From: Gammaproteobacteria bacterium
Lineage (GTDB): Bacteria; Pseudomonadota; Gammaproteobacteria; Nitrosococcales; Methylophagaceae
DNA: 49,587 bases
NCBI GenBank assembly: GCA_029882915.1
Contig: JAOUJZ010000012.1
Coordinates: 1-49,587 of the forward strand
Direction of reading: 5' to 3'
Below are positions 46,397 through 49,587 of this stretch, piece by piece. The position numbers and the translations under genes were made by a program. Position 1 is the stretch's first letter. Every line of letters starts with the position of its first letter. The notes under the pieces were generated by a model that searched no databases, had not been told where the DNA came from, and saw nothing but the letters and a program-made list of their open reading frames with translations.

Positions 46397-47530
46397 CTAA
46401 CCTGCAACGTAGTTAATCATAATACCTGCAGCAACGGCTGAACCGATAACACCGGCGACATTCGGTCCCATGGCATGCATTAATAAGAAGTTGTGAGGGT
46501 CAGCCTCAAGGCCAAGTTTATTTGATACACGAGCGGCCATTGGGACAGCAGATACCCCAGCTGATCCAATTAGAGGATTAATGTGCTGTTTGCTAACTTT
46601 GTTTAGCAATTTAGCCATGATGACACCCGATGCAGTACCAATAGCAAAGGCGACCATACCTAATAACAAAATCCCAAAGGTCGTGTAATCCAGGAATTTG
46701 TCAGCACTGAGTTTCGAGCCAACTGCTAATCCCAGAAAAATAGTGACAGTGTTGATCAATGAGTTTTGAGTGGTGTTACTTAAACGGTCGACCACGGCAC
46801 ACTCTTTCATTAGATTGCCAAAGCAGAACATACCTAATAATGGTGCGGCATCAGGTAATAAAAAGGCGACTAATAATAGCAATAAAAGTGGAAAAATAAT
46901 TTTTTCACGTTGTGAAACGTGGCGCAGTTGTACCATCTTTATTTTTCGTTCTTTTTCAGAGGTGAGGGCTCGCATGATAGGTGGTTGTATCAACGGAACC
47001 AGTGCCATGTATGAGTATGAAGCAACGGCAATAGCACCTAATAGATCTGGAGCGAGTTTACTTGCGACATAGATAGATGTTGGCCCATCTGCACCGCCAA
47101 TAATACCAATAGCTGCAGCATCGGCCAGACTGAAGTCAAAGACGCCAAGGGCTGATAATAATACTGCGCCCATTAGAGTCACAAAAATACCAAACTGGGC
47201 TGCTGCGCCCAAGAATAAAGTTCTTGGGTTAGATAGCAGGGGGCCAAAGTCGGTCATTGCGCCAACACCCATAAATATAATGAGTGGGAAAGCACCACTT
47301 TCGATACCGACAGTATAGAAAATATGTAATATGCCACCCTGTTCGGCTAAGCCGGCACCGGGAATATTTGCTAATACACCGCCAAACCCGATAGGTACAA
47401 GTAATAAGGGTTCAAAGTTCTTATTAATGGCAAGATAGAGCAACAACATGCCAATCGCAATCATCACGCCTTGCCCAGGCTCCATTTGATGTAAGCCAGT
47501 GTTGTGCCATAGATGTAATAAATTCTCCAT
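46397..47530 (-). CDS. oadB: Sodium-translocating oxaloacetate decarboxylase, beta subunit
   Basis: A 377-residue membrane protein that decarboxylates carboxybiotin and pumps two sodium ions out. At least nine hydrophobic segments are seen. Sodium-site blocks are [18 protein letters not shown] (the Asp203 region of Klebsiella) and [19 protein letters not shown] plus [20 protein letters not shown] near the C-terminus. It is 11 bases after the oadA stop, in the order oadG-oadA-oadB, and a terminator follows. Confidence 0.96.
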   Translation of the reverse strand: MENLLHLWHNTGLHQMEPGQGVMIAIGMLLLYLAINKNFEPLLLVPIGFGGVLANIPGAGLAEQGGILHIFYTVGIESGAFPLIIFMGVGAMTDFGPLLSNPRTLFLGAAAQFGIFVTLMGAVLLSALGVFDFSLADAAAIGIIGGADGPTSIYVASKLAPDLLGAIAVASYSYMALVPLIQPPIMRALTSEKERKIKMVQLRHVSQREKIIFPLLLLLLVAFLLPDAAPLLGMFCFGNLMKECAVVDRLSNTTQNSLINTVTIFLGLAVGSKLSADKFLDYTTFGILLLGMVAFAIGTASGVIMAKLLNKVSKQHINPLIGSAGVSAVPMAARVSNKLGLEADPHNFLLMHAMGPNVAGVIGSAVAAGIMINYVAG

Positions 47531-47541
47531 GTTTTAAACCC

Positions 47542-49332
47542 TTATGCGATTGAAACAAGGTGGTCGCCGACTTTTACAGCGTCCCCTGGTTTGACCGAAA
47601 TTGATGTGATAACACCTGACTTACTGGCTACAATTTGTGTTTCCATTTTCATTGCTTCGAGAATGATTAACACATCACCTTCTTGCACTGTTTGGCCTAC
47701 ATTGACTTCAACTTTCCAGATGTTGCCTGCTAATGGTGCAGTCACTGCTTCACCACCTGAAGCGGGTTCAGCAGGTGTAGATGACTGTTGTACTGTTGCA
47801 GGTGCAATGTTACTGATATCGCCACCTTCATTGACTTGTACGACATAGCTTTGACCGTTTACAGCAATGGTATATACATCTTGATGTGATGCTGATGAAG
47901 TTGACTGCGTTGCCATCTGTGCGGATTTTAGCGTTGGAATGGGTTCAAATTCATCAGGATTGTTACGGTTTGCAAGAAATTTTAATCCGACCTGAGGGAA
48001 TAAGGCATAGGTTAAAACGTCATCGATTTCACGTTCGCCAGTTTCTAACGTGATGTTGTCAGCACTCGCAAGTTCTTGCAATTCGGCAGTGAGTTTTTCC
48101 ATCTCCGGCGCAATCAAATCGGCTGGTCTACATGTGATTGCTTCACCGCCTTCAAGGACACGTTGTTGCAGTTCACTGTTGTACGGAGCAGGGGCTGCAC
48201 CATATTCACCTTTTAATACACCTGCTGTTTCATTGGTGACAGTTTTGTAACGTTCACCAGTTAATACGTTTAGAACGGCTTGAGTACCAACAATTTGTGA
48301 CGTTGGTGTCACTAGCGGAATGTAGCCTAAATCTTCACGTACACGAGGGATTTCAGCCAAAACATCATCAAAACGATCACTGGCACCTTGTTCGCGAAGC
48401 TGGCTTTCCATATTGGTTAGCATGCCGCCCGGCACTTGTGCCACTAAAATACGCGAATCAACGCCTTTAAGTGAACCTTCCCATTGAGCATATTTTTTTC
48501 TGACATCACGGAAATAATCGGCGATTTCTTCCAGTAATTGAATATTGAGGCCAGTGTCTCGATCGGTGCCTTCAAAAATTGACACAACAGATTCTGTGGG
48601 CGAATGACCATAAGTCATCGACATGGTTGAAATGGCAGTGTCAACATTATCGATACCTGCCTCGACACACTTAAGAATAGTGGCTGTTGATAGACCTGTT
48701 GTCGCATGTGAATGCATTTGTACCGGAATATCAATAGCTTGCTTAAGACTGCTAACCAGCTCAAATGCGGTATATGGCTTAAGCAAACCAGCCATATCTT
48801 TAATACATAAAGAATGTGCGCCCATATCTTCGATACGTTTGGCTAAATCAATCCACATAGCGAGATCATGAACGGGGCTGAGTGTGTAGGAAATCGTACC
48901 CTGAGCATGGCGATCATTTTCGAGAACTGCTTTGATAGCCGTTTCCAGATTGCGTGGATCGTTCATTGCGTCAAATACACGGAAGACATCTACACCATTA
49001 ATTGCAGCTCTCTCTACGAATTTATTGACTACATCATCAGCATAGTGACGATAACCGAGTAAGTTTTGCCCACGAAGCAACATTTGTTGTGGCGTATTAG
49101 GCATCGCAGCTTTCAAAGTGCGAATTCGGTGCCAAGGATCTTCGCCTAAGTAGCGAATACAGGCATCAAAGGTCGCGCCTCCCCATGTTTCTACAGACCA
49201 GAAGCCAACTTGATCCAGTTTGTCGGCAATGGGTAACATGTCATCAAGACGTAAACGAGTTGCAAATAATGATTGGTGTGCATCACGTAATACGACGTCT
49301 GTGATGCCAAGTGCTTGTTTAGATTCGGTCAT
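47542..49332 (-). CDS. oadA: Oxaloacetate decarboxylase, alpha subunit (biotin carboxyltransferase)
   Basis: A 596-residue subunit that transfers the C4 carboxyl of oxaloacetate to biotin. I start it at ATG 49332 (GAAGG eight bases upstream); a TTG 15 bases further up is possible. The carboxyltransferase barrel has [20 protein letters not shown] with metal Asp, [11 protein letters not shown] and [14 protein letters not shown] with metal His. A Ser/Ala/Pro linker follows at about 490-525. The C-terminal biotinyl domain carries Lys562 in LEAMKMETQ. It is coupled to oadG upstream and oadB downstream. Confidence 0.97.
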   Translation of the reverse strand: MTESKQALGITDVVLRDAHQSLFATRLRLDDMLPIADKLDQVGFWSVETWGGATFDACIRYLGEDPWHRIRTLKAAMPNTPQQMLLRGQNLLGYRHYADDVVNKFVERAAINGVDVFRVFDAMNDPRNLETAIKAVLENDRHAQGTISYTLSPVHDLAMWIDLAKRIEDMGAHSLCIKDMAGLLKPYTAFELVSSLKQAIDIPVQMHSHATTGLSTATILKCVEAGIDNVDTAISTMSMTYGHSPTESVVSIFEGTDRDTGLNIQLLEEIADYFRDVRKKYAQWEGSLKGVDSRILVAQVPGGMLTNMESQLREQGASDRFDDVLAEIPRVREDLGYIPLVTPTSQIVGTQAVLNVLTGERYKTVTNETAGVLKGEYGAAPAPYNSELQQRVLEGGEAITCRPADLIAPEMEKLTAELQELASADNITLETGEREIDDVLTYALFPQVGLKFLANRNNPDEFEPIPTLKSAQMATQSTSSASHQDVYTIAVNGQSYVVQVNEGGDISNIAPATVQQSSTPAEPASGGEAVTAPLAGNIWKVEVNVGQTVQEGDVLIILEAMKMETQIVASKSGVITSISVKPGDAVKVGDHLVSIA

Positions 49333-49379
49333 AATAATGGCCTTCAAGTGTTAACTAAGATATATGGTTCAGCGACAAA

Positions 49380-49587
49380 TCACTGTTTGTGACGAGAGCG
49401 GTATTTGTGTACGGCCGCTGTTAGAATAGAGATCAATGTTCTATTTTCGGTCTCGGAATGAGCTAGGGAGCCGTGAGTTGGAATAACAGCTGTTGGTGAA
49501 GGCACGCCATCTTCAGGTAATGCACCGACACTTTTTTCATATTTGGTGATTAATAAAGACATCAGTGACGTTACAATGACCAATAAT
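49380..49587 (-). CDS. oadG: Oxaloacetate decarboxylase, gamma subunit (N-terminus off the window)
   Basis: The visible 68 codons begin inside a hydrophobic helix (LVIVTSLMSLLITKYEKS), then a Pro-rich loop and a soluble tail ending AAVHKYRSRHKQ. This is the layout of OadG: one N-terminal helix, a linker and a C-terminal tail binding OadA/zinc. Only the start is missing. It precedes oadA by about 47 bases in the oadG-oadA-oadB order. Confidence 0.85.
   Translation of the reverse strand, partial: LLVIVTSLMSLLITKYEKSVGALPEDGVPSPTAVIPTHGSLAHSETENRTLISILTAAVHKYRSRHKQ

Overview
The window looks like a chromosomal piece of a moderately AT-rich, probably marine gammaproteobacterium. The gene order purN-purM / DUF2066-CDP-alcohol phosphatidyltransferase-permease-hda, the purB and mnmA-hflD neighbourhoods, YajD, SlyD, HflD, Hda and AcnB are all gammaproteobacterial hallmarks. 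The gene content reminds me of Methylophaga-like (Piscirickettsiaceae/Thiotrichales-type) genomes, but that is an impression and no marker here proves it. No rRNA, tRNA, CRISPR array, prophage or intact insertion sequence was found.

Layout. 1-3.7 kb: the tail of a DUF1244 gene, then a divergent stress locus: an ECF sigma factor with a zinc-finger anti-sigma on the minus strand, and on the plus strand a secreted Cys-repeat peptide (EGKCG/EAKCG motifs, HvfA-like RiPP metallophore precursor), a DoxX/HvfX membrane protein and the periplasmic methionine sulfoxide reductase MsrPQ. A good ECF-type promoter lies in front of the peptide. 3.8-11.7 kb: pyruvate dehydrogenase (aceE-aceF-lpd), a Dam-like methylase, argG. 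11.8-15.1 kb (minus): purB, two poorly known genes and a nitroreductase. 15.2-25.6 kb: acnB, a FetB-like permease, the minus-strand rluE-nudJ-mnmA-hflD group, an orphan histidine kinase, icd, slyD, and a hexose-6-phosphate mutarotase. 25.7-34.8 kb: nudF, DUF3108, purN, purM on the minus strand, and DUF2066, CDP-alcohol transferase, AI-2E permease, hda, an RpfE/phosphoglycerate-mutase-like gene and recJ on the plus strand, chained by very short start/stop overlaps.

34.9-45.4 kb is the accessory-looking part: an AlaDH/PNT-family dehydrogenase, a cold-shock protein next to a REP/MITE-like hairpin, a 55-residue Lys-rich protein, a PfkB-family kinase, dinG, ppiC, a hybrid histidine kinase interrupted by one amber codon inside its H-box, CapA, a CBS-domain gene with two frameshifts, an HPF-cold-shock fusion and an S4 protein. 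45.5-49.6 kb: yajD, a small unknown protein, and the sodium-pumping decarboxylase oadG-oadA-oadB (oadG runs off the end).

Most interesting system: the sigma / anti-sigma / Cys-repeat peptide / DoxX / MsrPQ locus. It resembles the copper-RiPP (HvfABCX, 'bufferin') loci, but the maturation enzymes HvfB (DUF692/MNIO) and HvfC (DUF2063) are missing from the locus and a methionine sulfoxide repair system sits in their place. This suggests a combined copper/oxidant envelope defence, with the peptide either modified in trans or working unmodified.
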